Shown: piece after piece, positions 1 to 10,575 of the stretch
How positions within the stretch are numbered: position 1 is the stretch's first letter
Layout: each line of letters starts with the position of its first letter
Program-made: the position numbers and the translations under genes
The notes under the pieces: model-generated
Told to the model about the DNA's origin: nothing
What the model saw: only the letters and a program-made list of their open reading frames with translations
The model's database searches: none
DNA from: Datisca glomerata
Lineage: Eukaryota > Streptophyta > Magnoliopsida > Cucurbitales > Datiscaceae
Direction: 5' to 3'
NCBI GenBank assembly: GCA_003255025.1
Contig: QANY01000230.1
Location: 793,787-857,786 of the forward strand
Length of the DNA: 64,000 bases

Positions 1-2774
1 TTTGGATTCAAANTTACAGGGCCCGTGATTGCACCCGTGTCAAACGTTATGCCCTACGGAAGTGGACATGCGCGTGCTGCGATCCGTTACTTACAGCAAT
101 TTTAAAGCTGCACAGTCTCTGTTTTTTGAAGACAAAACTAGGCTGGAATGGGTAAACCTGGTCTCACCTATACGTCTCTTAATAAGCTTGGATTTCATAT
201 CTTAGAGGCCCCGGTGTTCCACCCATGCCAAAAGTTATGCCATACGGAAGTGGACATGCACGTACTACGATCCGTTTGTTACAGCAATTCTAAAGCTGCA
301 CAGTCCAATTTTTTTTAATAAAACTAGGCTCCGACGGGTAAACCATATCGCACCAGTAGGTCTCTGAATAAGATTCAATTTGAAATCTTACTGAGCCCAA
401 GGTTCAACCCGTGTCAAAAGTTATGCTCTACGGAAGTAGACTTGCGCGCTACGATATGTCTGTTACAGTAATTCTAAAGCTGCATAGTCCATTTTTTTAG
501 ACACAAAACTAGGCTCTGACAATTAAACCCTGTCATCCTTTTAGGTCTCTGAATAAGCTTCAATTTGATATCTTCAGGGCTCGTGGTTCCACTCGTATTA
601 AATGTTATGCCCTACAGAAGTGGACATGCGCGTGCTACGATCAGTTTGTTACAGCACTTCTAAAGTTGTACAGTTCAAATTTTTTACACACAAAACTAGG
701 CTACAATGTGTAAACCCAGTCACCCCCGTAGGTCTCTAAATAAGCTTCAATTTAATATCTTACGAGGCCCGTGATTCATCCCGTGTCAAAAGTTATGCCC
801 TAAAGTAGTGGAGATGTGCGTGCTTCGATCCGTATGTTATAGCAATTTTAAAGCTGAACAGTTTATGTTTTTTGGATTCAAAACTAGGTTGTGATGGGTA
901 AACCCTATCACCCCTGTAGGTCTCTTAATAAGCTTCAATTTGATATCGTACAGGACCCGTGGTTCCACCCATGTCAAATGTTATGACCTACAGACGTTGA
1001 CATGCGCGTGCTACGATCAGTCTGTTACAACAATACTAAGGCCCGTGGTTCCACCCATGTCAAATGTTATGCCCTATTGAAATGGACATGCCCGTGATAT
1101 GATCCGTTTGTTACAGCAATTCAAAAGCTGCACAGTCTATTTTTTTAAAAAAACTAGGCTTGAGAGGTAAACCCTGTCGCTCTTGTAGGTGTCTTAATAA
1201 GCTTCAATTTGATATCTTACAGGGCTCGTGGTTCCACCCATGTCAAAAGTTATGCTATATGGAAGTGGACATGCGCGTGCGAGCGACCAGTCTGATACAT
1301 CAATTCTAGAGCTTCACAGTCCCTGTTTTTTGGACACAAAACTAGGCTGCGATGGATAAACCTTGTTGCCCCTGTAAGTCTCTCTTTCAATTTTATATCT
1401 TACAGTGCCCGTGGGTCCGTCCGTGTAAAAAGTTATGCCTAACGGAAGCTTACATGCACGTGCTACGATTCGTTTGTTACAACAATTCTAAAGCTGCACA
1501 GTTTGTTTTTTTAGCCAAAAACTAGGCTATGACGGGTAAATCCAATCGCGCCTATAGGTCTCCGAATAATCTTCAATTTGATATCCCACAAGGCCCGTGG
1601 TTCCACACGTGTCAAACGTTATGCCCTACGAAAGTGGACATGTGCGTTCTGTGATTCGTCTGTTACAACAATTCTAAAGCTGCACAGTCTGTATTTTTTA
1701 GAGTCAAAACTATGCTGGAATTGGTTATCCTGGTCTCACCTATATGTCTCTTAATGAGTTTGGATTTGATATCTTACAGGCCCTGATGTTCCATCCATGC
1801 CAAAAGTTATGCCTTACGGTATTGGACATGCACATGATACGATACGTCTGTTACAGCAATTCTAAAGATGCACAGTCCGCGTTTTTGAAACAAAACTAGG
1901 ATTCGACGCATAAAACCTTTTGCACCTGTAGGTCTCTGAATAAGCTTGGATTTGATATCTTGCAGGCCCCGGTGTTCCATCCCTGCCAAAAGTTATGCCC
2001 TACGGAATTGGACATAGATGTGATGCGATCCATCTGTTATAGCAATTTTAAAGCTGCATTGTCCAATTTTTTTTGGACACAAAACTAGGCTCCAATGGGG
2101 AAACCCTATCACACCTATAGATCTTTTAATAAGATTCAATTTTATATCTTACAGGGCCTATAGTTCCACCCGTGTCAAAAGTTATGCCCTACGGAAGTGG
2201 ACATGCGCGTGCTACGATCCGTTTCTTACAGTAATTCTAAAGCTGCATAGTCTGTATTTTTTTAAACAAAACTAGGATCCGACGCATAAAACCTTTTTCA
2301 CCTGTAGGTCTCTGAATAAGCTTGGATTTGATATCTTACAGGCCCCGGTGTTCCATCCATGCCAAAAGTTATGCCCTACGGAATTGGACATGGACGTGAT
2401 ACGATCCATCTGTTACAACAATTTTAAAGCTGCATAGTCCTATTTTTTTTGACACAAAACTAGGTCCGATGGGGAAACCCTATCACACCTGTAGATCTTT
2501 GAATAATATTCAATTTTATATTTTACAGGGCCCATAGTTCCACCCGTGTCAAAAGTTATGCCCTACGGAAGTGGACCTGCGCGTGCTACGATCCGTCTGT
2601 TACAGCAATTCTAAAGCAGCATAGTCCATTTTGTTTTGACACAAAACAAGGCTCCAACAGGTAAACCCTGTCTCCCCTGTAGGTCTCCGAATAAGCTTCA
2701 ATTCGATATCTTATAGGGCTTGTGGTTCCACCTATGTCGATAGTTATGCCCTACAGAAGTGGACATGCGCGTGC
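1..2774 (+). repeat. HOR copy 1 (right part only)
   Basis: This is the partial HOR unit left of the first anchor junction. It begins with a broken monomer containing an N at 13. Near 1037 a class C monomer (AGACGTTGACATG) is fused to a class D monomer (CAAATGTTATGCCCTATTG) by loss of roughly 115-120 bp. The GCGAGCGACCAG variant of class E lies at about 1278-1290. Between 1760 and 2420 there are three class A-like monomers (ATTGGACAT) with one other monomer among them. The order then runs as in the other copies to the anchor. Confidence 0.8.
13..13. other. Ambiguous base N at a monomer discontinuity
   Basis: The only non-ACGT base in the window. TTGGATTCAAA precedes it and TTACAGGGCCC follows, which normally lie about 70 bp apart in the monomer. 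It may be a consensus or assembly join rather than a single uncalled base. Confidence 0.8.
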
Positions 2775-2790
2775 GTTGCACAGTCCGTGT
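2761..2790 (+). repeat. 29-bp deletion junction used as HOR anchor
   Basis: GCGCGTGC is followed directly by GTTGCACAGTCC. The 29 bases that normally read TACGGTCGGTCTG through AATTCTAAA are missing. The preceding monomer always carries CTATGTCGATAG in place of GTGTCAAAAG where that part survives. The same junction is at 11226, 21408, 30650, 37823, 43596, 52204 and 59568. Because a deletion of this size at the same base is unlikely to recur, these eight sites mark equivalent points of one long repeat. Confidence 0.88.
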
Positions 2791-5754
2791 TTTTCGGAGG
2801 TAAAACTAGGTTGGAGTAGGTAAACCTGGTCTCACCTTTGGGTCTCTTAATAAACTTGGATTTGATATCATACAGGCCCCGTGGTTCCACCCATGTCAAA
2901 AGTTATGCCCTACAAAAGTGGACATTTGAGTTCTACGATCCGTCTGTTACAACAATTTTGAAGCTACATAATTCATTTTTTGGACACAAAACTAGGCTCC
3001 GACTGGTAAAACCTATCGCACTTGTAGGTCTCTGAATAAGATTCAATTTGAAATCTTACAAGGCCCATGGTTCAACCCGTGTCAAAAGTTATGCCCTACG
3101 GAAGTGGAAATGCACGAGCTGTGATCCGTCTGTTACAGCAATTTTAAAGCTGCATAGTCTATGTTTTTTGGATTCAAAACTAGACTGCAATGAGTAAACC
3201 CTATCACCCTTGAAGGTCTCTTAATAAGCTCTAATTTGATATCATACAGGACCTATGGTTCCACCCGTGTCAAACGTTATGCCCTACGGAAGTGGACATG
3301 CGCGTGCCACTATCCATCTGTTACAGCAATATTAAAGCAGTATAGTCCATTTTTTTTAAACAAAACAAGGCTCAGACAGGTAAACCCTATCTCCCCTGTA
3401 GGTCTCTGAATAAGCTTCAATTTCATATCTTATAGGGCCCGAGGTTCCACCTTCGTCAATAGTTATGCCCTACGGAAGTGGACATGCACGTGCTACAGTC
3501 GGTCTGTTACAGCAATTCCAAAGTTGTACAGTCCATGTTTTTTGGAGGTAAAACGAGGCTGGAATGGGTAAACTTGGTCTCGCGTTTAGGTCTCTTAATA
3601 ACCTCGGATTTGATATCATACAGGCCTCGTGGTTCCACCCATGTCAAAAGAGGAAATGTACGTGCTGCGATCCATCCGTTACAACAATTTTAAAGCTGCA
3701 CAGTCTGGGTTTTTTGGATTCAAAACTAGGCTGCGATGGGTAAACCCTATCGCCCGTGTAGGTCTCTGAATAAGCTTTAATTTGATATCATACAGGACAC
3801 ATGGTTCCACCCGTGTCAAAAATTATGCCATACAGATGTTGACATGCGCGTCCTATGATCCACCTGTTACAGCAATTTTAAAGCTGCACAGTCCATGTTT
3901 TTTGGAAACAAAACTTGAATCTGACGCATAAACCCTATTGCACTTGTAGGTCTCTGAATAAGCGTGGATTTGATATCATACAGGTCTCGTGGTTCCACCC
4001 ATAGCAAAAGTTATGCCATACAGAAGTGGACATGCGCGTGCTACGATTTGTCTGTTACAACAATTCTAAAGCTGCACAGTCTATTTTTTGGACAGAAAAC
4101 TAGGCTCTGATGGGTAAACCCTATCGCCCTTGTAGGTCTTTCAATAAGCTTCAATTTGATATCTTACAGGGCCCGTGGTTCCACCCGAGTCAAAAGTTAT
4201 GCCATATAGAGGTGGACATGCGCGTGCTACGATCCGTCTGTTACAGCAATTTTAAAGCTGCACAGTCCATTTTTTGACACAAAACTAGGATCTGACATGT
4301 AAATCTTATCGCCCTTGTAGGTCTTTGAATTAGCTTCAATTTTATATCCTACAGGGCCTGTGGTTCCGCCCGAGTTAAAAGTTATGCCCTACGGAAGTGG
4401 GAATACCCGTGCTACGATCCGTCTGTTACAGTAATTCTACAGCTATATAGTCCATTTTTTTACACAAAACTAGACTCCGACAAGTAAACCATGTCACACC
4501 TGTAGGTCTCTGAATAAGCTTCAATTTGATATCTTACAGGGCCCGTGGTTGCACCCGTGTCAAACGTTACGCCCTACGGTAGTGGACATGGACGTGCTAT
4601 GATCTGTCTGTTACAGCAATTCTGAAGCTGAACAATCCAAATTTTTTTTTGGACACAAAACTAGGCTCCGACGGGTAAACACTATCACACCTGTAGGTCT
4701 TTGAATAATATTTAATTTGAAATCTTGCAGAGCCCATGATCAAAAGTTATGCCCCACGAAAGTGGAAATGCACGTGCTGCGATCCGTCTGTTGCAGTAAT
4801 TTTAAAGCCGCACAGTCTGTGTTTTTTGGATTCAAAATTAGGCTGCGACGGGTAAACCCTATTGCCCCTGTAGGATTCTGAATAGGACTCAATTTTATAT
4901 CGCACAGGACGCATGGTTCCACCAGTGTCAAACGTTATGCCCTACAGACGTTGACATGCCCGTGCTACGATCCATCTTTTACAGCAATTCTAAAGCTGCA
5001 CAGTCTGTGTTTTTTGGAAACAAAACTAGGATCCGACATAAACCCTGTTGCACCTGTAGGTCTCTAAATAATCTTGGATATGATATATTACAGGCCCCGG
5101 TGTTCCATTCATGCCAAAAGTTATGCCCTATGGAATTGGACATGCACGTGCAACGACGCGCCTGTTACAGCAATTCTAAAGCTGCATAGTCCAATTTTTT
5201 TGACACAAAACTATGCTCTGAAGGGTAAACCCTATCAACATTGTAGTTCTTTGAATAAGCTTCAATTTGATATCTTACATGGCCCATGATTCCGCCCGAG
5301 TCAAAAGTTATGCCCTACGGAAGTGGCATGCGCGTGCTACGATCCGTTTTAAAGATGCACAGTCTGGGTTTTCTGGATTCAAAACTATGCTACGACGGGT
5401 AAACCCTATGACCACTGTACGTCTTTGAATAAGCTTCAATTTGATATCGTAAAGGACGCATGGTTCCACCCGTGTCAAACGTTATGCCCTACAGACATTG
5501 ACATGCGCGTGCTACGATTTGCCTGTTACAGCAATTCTAAAGCTGCACAGTCCGTGTTTTTTGGAAACAAAACTAGAACCCGACGCATAAACCCTCTTGC
5601 ACCTGTAGGTCTCTTAATAAGCTTGGATTTGATATCATACAGGCCTCGTGGTTCTACCCATAGCAAAAGTTATGCCCTACAGAAGTGGACATGCGCGTGC
5701 TATGATCAGTCTGTTACAACAATTCTAAAGCTGCACAGTCTATTTTTTGGACAT

Positions 5755-5800
5755 AAAACTAGGTTCTGACAGCAATTCTAAGCTACAATTTGATATCTTA
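5755..5800 (+). repeat. Scrambled join with templated filler
   Basis: TAGGTTCTGAC is followed by AGCAATTCTAAGCT and then ACAATTTGATATC. The expected GGGTAAACCC to GAATAAGCTTC stretch (about 50 bp) is replaced by about 10 bases that match the AGCAATTCTAAAGCT part of the monomer. A template switch would explain this. Confidence 0.7.
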
Positions 5801-8060
5801 CAGGGCCCGTGGTTCCACCCGAGTCAAAAGTTATGCCCTACGGAAGTAGACATGCGCGTTCTACGATCCGTCTCTTATAGCAATTCTAAAGCTACACAGT
5901 CTGTGTTTTTTGGAGTCAAAACTAGGCTAGAATGGGTAAACCTAGTCTCACCTATACATCTCTTAATAAGCTAGTATTTCATATCTTACAGGCCCCGGTC
6001 TTCCACCCATGCCAAAAGTTATGCCCCACGGAAGTGGACATGCACGTGCTACGATCCGTCTGTTACAACAATTCCTAAACTGCACAGTCCAATTTTTTTT
6101 TGGACACAAAACTAGGCTCTGACGGGTAAACTCTATCGCACCTGTATGTCTCTCAATAAGATTCAATTTGAAATCTTACAGAAGCCATGGTTCAACCCGT
6201 GTCAAAAGTTATGCCCTACGGAAATGGACATGCGCGTGCTACGATCCGTATCTTACAGCAATTCTAAAGCAACATAGTCCATTTTGTTTTGACACAAAAC
6301 AAGGCTCCATCAGGTAAACCCTGTCTCCCCTATAGGTCTCCGAAAGCTTCAATTCGATATCTTATAGCGCCCGTCGTTCCACCTATGCCAATAGTTATGC
6401 CCTACGATCCGTCTGTTACAGCAATTCTAAAGCACCATAGTCCATTTTGTTTTGACACAAAATGAGGCTCTGACAGGTAAACCTCGTCTCCCCTGTAGGT
6501 CTCTATATAAGCTTCAATTCGATATCTTATAAGGCCCGTTGTTCCACCTATGTCAATAGCCATGCCCTACAAAAGTGGACATGCGCGTGCTACGGTCGGT
6601 CTGTTACATCAATTCTAAAGTAGCACAGTCCGTGTTTTTTGGAGGTAAAACTAGGCTGGAATGGGTAAACCTATCTCATGTGTAGATCTCTTAATAATCT
6701 TAGATTTGATATTATATAGGCCCCCTGGTTCCACCCATGTCAAAAGTTATGCCCTACAGAAGTGGACACGCGCGTGCTACGATCCGTGTGTTAAAGCAAT
6801 TCTAAAGCTGCACAGTTCATTTTTTAGACACAAAACTAGGCTACGAGGGATAAACTCTATCGCCCTTATAGATCTTTGAATAAGCTTCAATTAAATATCT
6901 TACCGGCCCGTGGTTCCGCCCGAGTTAAAAGTTATGCCCTACGGAAGTGGGCATGCGCGTGCTACGATCATCTGTTACAACAATTCTACAGCTGCATTGT
7001 CCATTTTTTGACACAAAACTAGGCTCCGGCAGGTAAACCATGTCGCACCTGTAGGTCTCTAAATAAGCTTCAATTTGATATCTTACAGGGCCCGTGGTTG
7101 CATCGTGTCAAACGTTATGCCCTACAGAAGTGGACATGCGCGTGCTGCGATCTGTCTCTTAATAAGCTTGGATTTCATATCTTACAGGCCCCGGTGTTCC
7201 ACCCATGCAGAAAGTTATGCCCTATGGAAGTGGACATGCACGTGCTACGATCCGTCTGTTACAGCAATTATAAAGCTGCACAGTCCAATTTTTTTTACAC
7301 AAAACTAGGCTCTGACGGGTAAACCCTATCGCACCTGTAGGTCTCTAAATAAGATTCAATTTGAAATCTTACTGAGTCCATGGTTCAACCCGTGTCAAAA
7401 GTTATGCTCTACGGAAGTGGACTTGCGCGTGCTACGATCTGTTTGTTACAGCAATTCTAAAGCTCCACAATCTGTGTTTTTTGGATTCAAAACTAGGTGT
7501 GATAGGTAAACCCTGTTGCCTTTTTAGGTCTCTGAATAAGCTTCAATTTGATAGCTTCAGGGCTCGTGGTTCCACCCGTGTCAAAAGTTATGCCCTACAG
7601 AAGTGGACATGCGCGTGCTACGATCAGTTTGTTACAGCACTTCTAAAGCTTCACAGTTCGTATTGTTTTGGAGATAAAACTAGGCTGTGACGGGAAAAAC
7701 CAGCCCCGTAGGTGTCTAAATAAGTTTCAATTTAATATCTTACGAGGCCCGTGATTCAACCCGTGTCAAAAGTTATGCCCTACAGAAGTGGACATGTGCG
7801 TGCTGCGATCCGTCTGTTACAGTAATTTTAAAGCTGCACAGTCTGTGTTTTTCACAGTCATAACTAGGCTGGAATGGGTAAACCTTGTCTCACCTTTACG
7901 TCCATAAGTTTGGATTTGATATCTTACAAGCCCCGGTGTTTCACCCATGCCAAAAGTTATGCCCTACGGAAGTGGACATGCACGCGCTACGATCCGTCTA
8001 TTACAACAATTCTAAAGCTGCACAGTCCATGTTTTTTAGGGTCAAAACTAGGCTGGAATG

Positions 8061-8249
8061 GGTTAACCTGGTCTCACCTATACGTCTCTTAATAAGCTTG
8101 GATTTGATATCTTACAGGCCCCGGTGTTCCATCCATGCCAAAAGTTATGCCCTACGAAATTGGACATGCACTTGATACGATCCGTCTGTTATAGCAATTC
8201 TAAAGCTGCACAGTCCAATTTTTTTTTGGACATAAAACTAGGCTACGAC
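8061..8249 (+). repeat. Monomer class A (exemplar, 189 bp)
   Basis: Marked by GGTTAACCTGGTCTCACC, AAGCTTGGATTTGATATC, GGCCCCGGTGTTCCATCC, ATGCCAAAAG and an ATTGGACATGCAC block followed by TGATACG. It ends with AGTCCAATTTTTTT. It carries HindIII and EcoRV sites. The boundary is set at the block corresponding to GGTAAACC. Confidence 0.85.
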
Positions 8250-8438
8250 GGTTAAACCCTATCGTACCTGTAGGTCTCTAAATGAGATTTAGTTTGAAAT
8301 CTTACAGGGCCCATGATTTAACCCGTGTCAAAAGTTATGCCCTACGGAAGTGAAAATGCACATGCTGCGATCCGTCTATTAGAACAATTTTAAAGCTGCA
8401 CAGTCTGTGTTTTATGGATTCAAAAGTAGGTTGTGACG
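8250..8438 (+). repeat. Monomer class B (exemplar, 189 bp)
   Basis: Marked by loss of the HindIII and EcoRV sites (AGATTCAATTTGAAATC in most members), CCATGGTTCAACCCGTG, a GGAAATGCAC block followed by GTGCTGCG, AATTTTAAAGC and TTTTTTGGATTCAAAA. This exemplar has ATTTAACCC in place of TTCAACCC. Confidence 0.85.
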
Positions 8439-8626
8439 AGTAAACCCTATCGCTCCTGTAGGTCTCTGAATAAGCTTCAATTTGATATCGTACATGACAC
8501 AGGGTTCCACCCATGTCAAACGTTATGCCCTACAGACGTTGACATGTGCGTGCTACGATCCGTCTGTTACAGCAATTCTAAAGCTGCACAGTCTGTGTTT
8601 TTTGGAAGCAAAACTAGGATCCGACA
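8439..8626 (+). repeat. Monomer class C (exemplar, 188 bp)
   Basis: Marked by GATATCGTACAGGAC (GATATCGTACATGAC in this exemplar), CATGTCAAACGTTATG, CTACAGACGTTGACATG and TTTTTTGGAAACAAAAC. It is followed by GATCCGACGCATAAACC at the boundary with D. Confidence 0.85.
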
Positions 8627-8807
8627 CATAAACCCCGTTGCACCTGTAGGTCTCCGAATAAGCTTCAATTTGATATCTTACAAGGCCGGTGGTTCCACTC
8701 GTGTCCAATGTTATGCCCTATTGAGGTGGACATACGAGTGCTATGATTTGTCTATTATTGTAATTCAAAAGCTGCACCGTCTATTTTTTACACAAAACTA
8801 GGAAACA
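8627..8807 (+). repeat. Monomer class D (exemplar, 181 bp)
   Basis: Marked by CATAAACCCCGTTGCACC at the start, ACAAGGCC, GTCCAATGTTATGCCCTAT, TGAAGTGGACATACGAG, AATTCAAAAGCTGCACCG and a T-run followed directly by ACACAAAAC. Some members have GGACATGCCCGTGATATG instead. Confidence 0.85.
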
Positions 8808-8947
8808 GGTAAACCCTGTCGCGCTTGTAGGTCTCTTAATAAGCTTCAATTTGATGGAAGTGGACATGCGCGTGCTACGACCAGTCTGTTACAGCAATCT
8901 AGAACTTCAGAGTCCCTATTTTTTAGACACAAAACAAGACTGCGATT
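8808..8947 (+). repeat. Monomer class E (exemplar, 140 bp, deleted)
   Basis: Marked by GTTATGCTCGATGG or GTTATGCTCTATGG, CTACGACCAGTCTG or GCGAGCGACCAGTCTG, and TCTAGAACTTCAGAGTCC. This copy has lost about 47 bp between two GAT trinucleotides near 8857, so it is short. Full-length members are at about 28560-28735 and 57295-57470. Confidence 0.8.
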
Positions 8948-9133
8948 GATAAACCTTGTCTCCCCTATAAGTCTCTCAATAAGGTTCAATTTTATATCTC
9001 ACAGGGCCCGTGGTTTTGCCCGTGTAAAAAGTTATGCCCAATGGAAGTGTACATGGGCGTGCTACGATCCGTCTGTTACAACAATTCTACAGGTGCACAG
9101 TCTATTTTTTTTACACAAAACTAGGCTGCGAGG
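8948..9133 (+). repeat. Monomer class F (exemplar, 186 bp)
   Basis: Marked by GATAAACCTTGTC, GTAAGTCTCTCAATAAGG (HindIII site lost), CCGTGTAAAAAGTTATGCCC, AATGGAAGTGTACATG and AATTCTACAG. In the rest of the array F always follows E unless a break intervenes. Confidence 0.85.
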
Positions 9134-9321
9134 GGTAAAACCTGTCGTACCTGTAGGTCTCTGAATAAGCTTCAATTTGATATCCTATAGGGCCCGTGGT
9201 TCCGTCTGTGCCAAACGTTATGCCCTACGGAAGTGAACATGCGCGTGCTGCAATCCGTCTATTACAGCAATTCTAAAGCTGCATAGTCCGTATTTTTTAG
9301 AGTGAAAACTAGGCTGGAATG
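9134..9321 (+). repeat. Monomer class G (exemplar, 188 bp)
   Basis: Marked by TTTGATATCCTACAGGGCC (TAT in place of TAC here), GTCAAACGTTATGCCC, CATGCGCGTGCTGCG or GTGCTGTG, and TATTTTTTAGAGTCAAAAC followed by TAGGCTGGAATGGG. It leads into class A. Confidence 0.85.
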
Positions 9322-10575
9322 GGTTAACTTGGTCTCACCTATACGTCTCTTAATAAGCTTGCATTTGATATCTTACAGGCCCCGGTGTTCAATCCATGCC
9401 AAAAGTTATGCCTTATGGAATTGGACATGCACGTGATACGATATGTCTGTTACAGCAATTCTAAAGCTGCACAGTCCATTTTTTTAAGCAAAACTAGGCT
9501 CCAACGTCTAAATCCCATGGTTCAACCCGTGTCAAAAATTATACCCTACGGAAGTGGAAATGCACGTGCTGCGATCCGTCTGTTACAGCAATTTTAAAGC
9601 TGCACAGTTTATGTTTTTTGGATTCAAAAATAGGTTGTGATGGGTAAACCCTATCGCCCCTATAGGTCTCTTAATATGCTTCAATTTGGTATCGTACAGG
9701 ACCCGTGGTTCCACGCATGTCAAACGTTATGCCCTACAGACGTTGACAAGCGCGTGCTACGATCCGTCTGCTATAGAAATTCTAAAGCTGCACAGTTCGT
9801 GTTTTTTGGAAACAAAACTAAGATCCGACGCATAAACCCCGTTGCACTTGTAGGTCTCTGAATAACATTCAATTTGATATCTTACAAGGCCCGTGGTTCC
9901 ACCCATGTCAAATGTTATGCCCTATTGAAGTGGACATGCCCGTGATATGATCCGTCTGTTAAAGCAATTCAATAGCTGCACAGTCTATTTTTTTTACACA
10001 AAACTAGGCTTCGATAGGTAAACCCTGTCGCCCTTGTAGATCTCTTAATAAGCTTCAATTTGATATCATACATGGCCCGAGGTTCCACCCATGTCAAAAG
10101 TTATGCTCTATGGAAGTGGACATGCGCGTGCGAACGACCAGTCTGTTACAGCAATTCTAGAGCTTCTCAGTCCCTATTTTTTGGACACACAACTAGGCTG
10201 CGCGAATAACCTTGTCGCCCCTATAAGTCTCACAATAAGGTTCAAATTGGTATCTTACAGGGCCCGTGGTTCCGCCCGTGTAAAAAGTTATGCCCAACGG
10301 AGGTGTACATGCACGTGCTATGATCCGTCTTTTACAACAATTTTACAGCTGAACATTCTATTTTCTTACACAAAACTAGGCTACGACGGGCAAATCTGAT
10401 CGCACCTGTAGGTCTCTGAATAAGCTTCAATTTGATATCCTACAAGGCCCGTGGTTCCACCCGTGTCAAACGTTATGCCCTACGGAAGTGGACATGCGCG
10501 TGATGTGATTCGTCTGTTACTGCAATTGTAAAGCTGCATAGTCCGTGTTTTTAGAGTCAAAATTAGGATGGAATG
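9322..10575 (+). repeat. Seven-class series A-G (1254 bp)
   Basis: Directly adjoins the preceding series, so the seven-class unit is itself tandem here. Class B is truncated near 9512 by about 60 bp (TCTAAA joined to TCCCATGG). Confidence 0.82.

Larger units (their letters stand above)
8061..9321 (+). repeat. Seven-class series A-G (1261 bp)
   Basis: The seven exemplar monomers above in order A, B, C, D, E, F, G. Adding back the 47 bp lost from E gives about 1308 bp, close to seven monomers. It is followed at once by a second series. Confidence 0.85.
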
